Source of the DNA: an archaeon
Lineage (GTDB): Archaea; Thermoproteota; Nitrososphaeria; Nitrososphaerales; CADDZS01
Assembly (NCBI GenBank): GCA_021806865.1
Contig: JAKAPU010000047.1
Location: forward strand, 2,396 to 15,357
Reading direction: 5' to 3'
DNA length: 12,962 nt
Shown: in pieces, positions 12,929 through 12,962 of the stretch
How the letters are laid out: each line of letters begins with the position of its first letter
Numbering within the stretch: the first letter of the stretch is position 1
Notes under the pieces: model-generated
What the model saw: the letters and a program-made list of their open reading frames with translations, nothing else
Databases searched by the model: none
Told to the model about the DNA's origin: nothing
Program-made: the position numbers and the translations under genes

Positions 12929-12962
12929 CTCTGCGGTCGCCGAGTCTCTGTCCTAGAATGTC
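12925..12962 (-). CDS. 3' end of an upstream gene overlapping the platform gene
   Basis: Eleven codons reading HSRTETRRPQR and a TGA at 12925-12927 are visible, overlapping the platform gene start by four bases (GTGA). A basic tail and such an overlap suggest the end of another pilus assembly gene, perhaps the ATPase or a paired platform protein, but too little is seen to name it. Confidence 0.35.
   Translation of the reverse strand, partial: HSRTETRRPQR

Noticed and set aside
12525..12956. Plus-strand open frame of 143 codons opposite the platform gene
   Set aside because: The minus-strand frame encodes a clear T2SSF membrane protein; the opposite frame has low-complexity Pro/Ser content and no recognisable domain.
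1..12962. CRISPR array, tRNA, rRNA or riboswitch
   Set aside because: No regular repeat-spacer pattern, cloverleaf, rRNA-like block or known aptamer was seen by eye on either strand.

Overview
The window looks archaeal. Support comes from leaderless genes behind TATA-like boxes, class III (PibD-type) signal peptides on two pilin-like proteins, a T2SSF/TadC-type membrane protein, a winged-helix regulator of the archaeal HTH_45/Sso10a kind, an archaeal-type RelE toxin and a heavily sequon-rich secreted surface protein. A TACK/Thaumarchaeota-like host is my best guess. No rRNA or marker gene fixes it.

Region 1 (1-3040, plus strand) is a sulfur-handling operon. It holds the 3' part of a sulfide:quinone reductase-like flavoprotein, a small unrecognised charged protein, a DsrE/DsrF/DsrH-like trio, and a protein that fuses a GcvH/LbpA-like lipoyl domain (Lys76) to a TusA-like sulfur carrier domain (Cys169). 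The likely logic is oxidation of reduced sulfur by the flavoprotein, persulfide relay over DsrE and TusA, and handling of bound sulfur on lipoate. No Hdr, lipoate ligase or rhodanese gene lies inside the window. The dsrE gene appears to carry a one-base deletion.

Region 2 (3149-7371, minus strand) encodes envelope and housekeeping functions: a 727-residue secreted, C-terminally anchored surface protein with InlB-like repeats, a flavin reductase-like FMN protein, a membrane-anchored methyltransferase of the FAM173 type, and a type IV pilin-like protein.

Region 3 (7480-10875) is a defence/mobile patch. An AbiE-type toxin-antitoxin pair has an intact AbiEi antitoxin, but its AbiEii toxin is split cleanly by a tnpB-only IS200/IS605-family element between the two catalytic motifs. 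After the AbiEii remnant come a small winged-helix-like gene and a convergent RelE-family toxin, with a possible tiny broken antitoxin ahead of the toxin.

Region 4 (10969-12962, minus strand) holds an archaeal winged-helix regulator and a pilus assembly operon (end of an upstream gene, TadC-like platform protein, then a second pilin that carries a one-base frameshift). The regulator, the first pilin and the surface protein share an almost identical GTTTTAAG TATA-like element just ahead of their starts. No tRNA, rRNA, CRISPR array or riboswitch was recognised.
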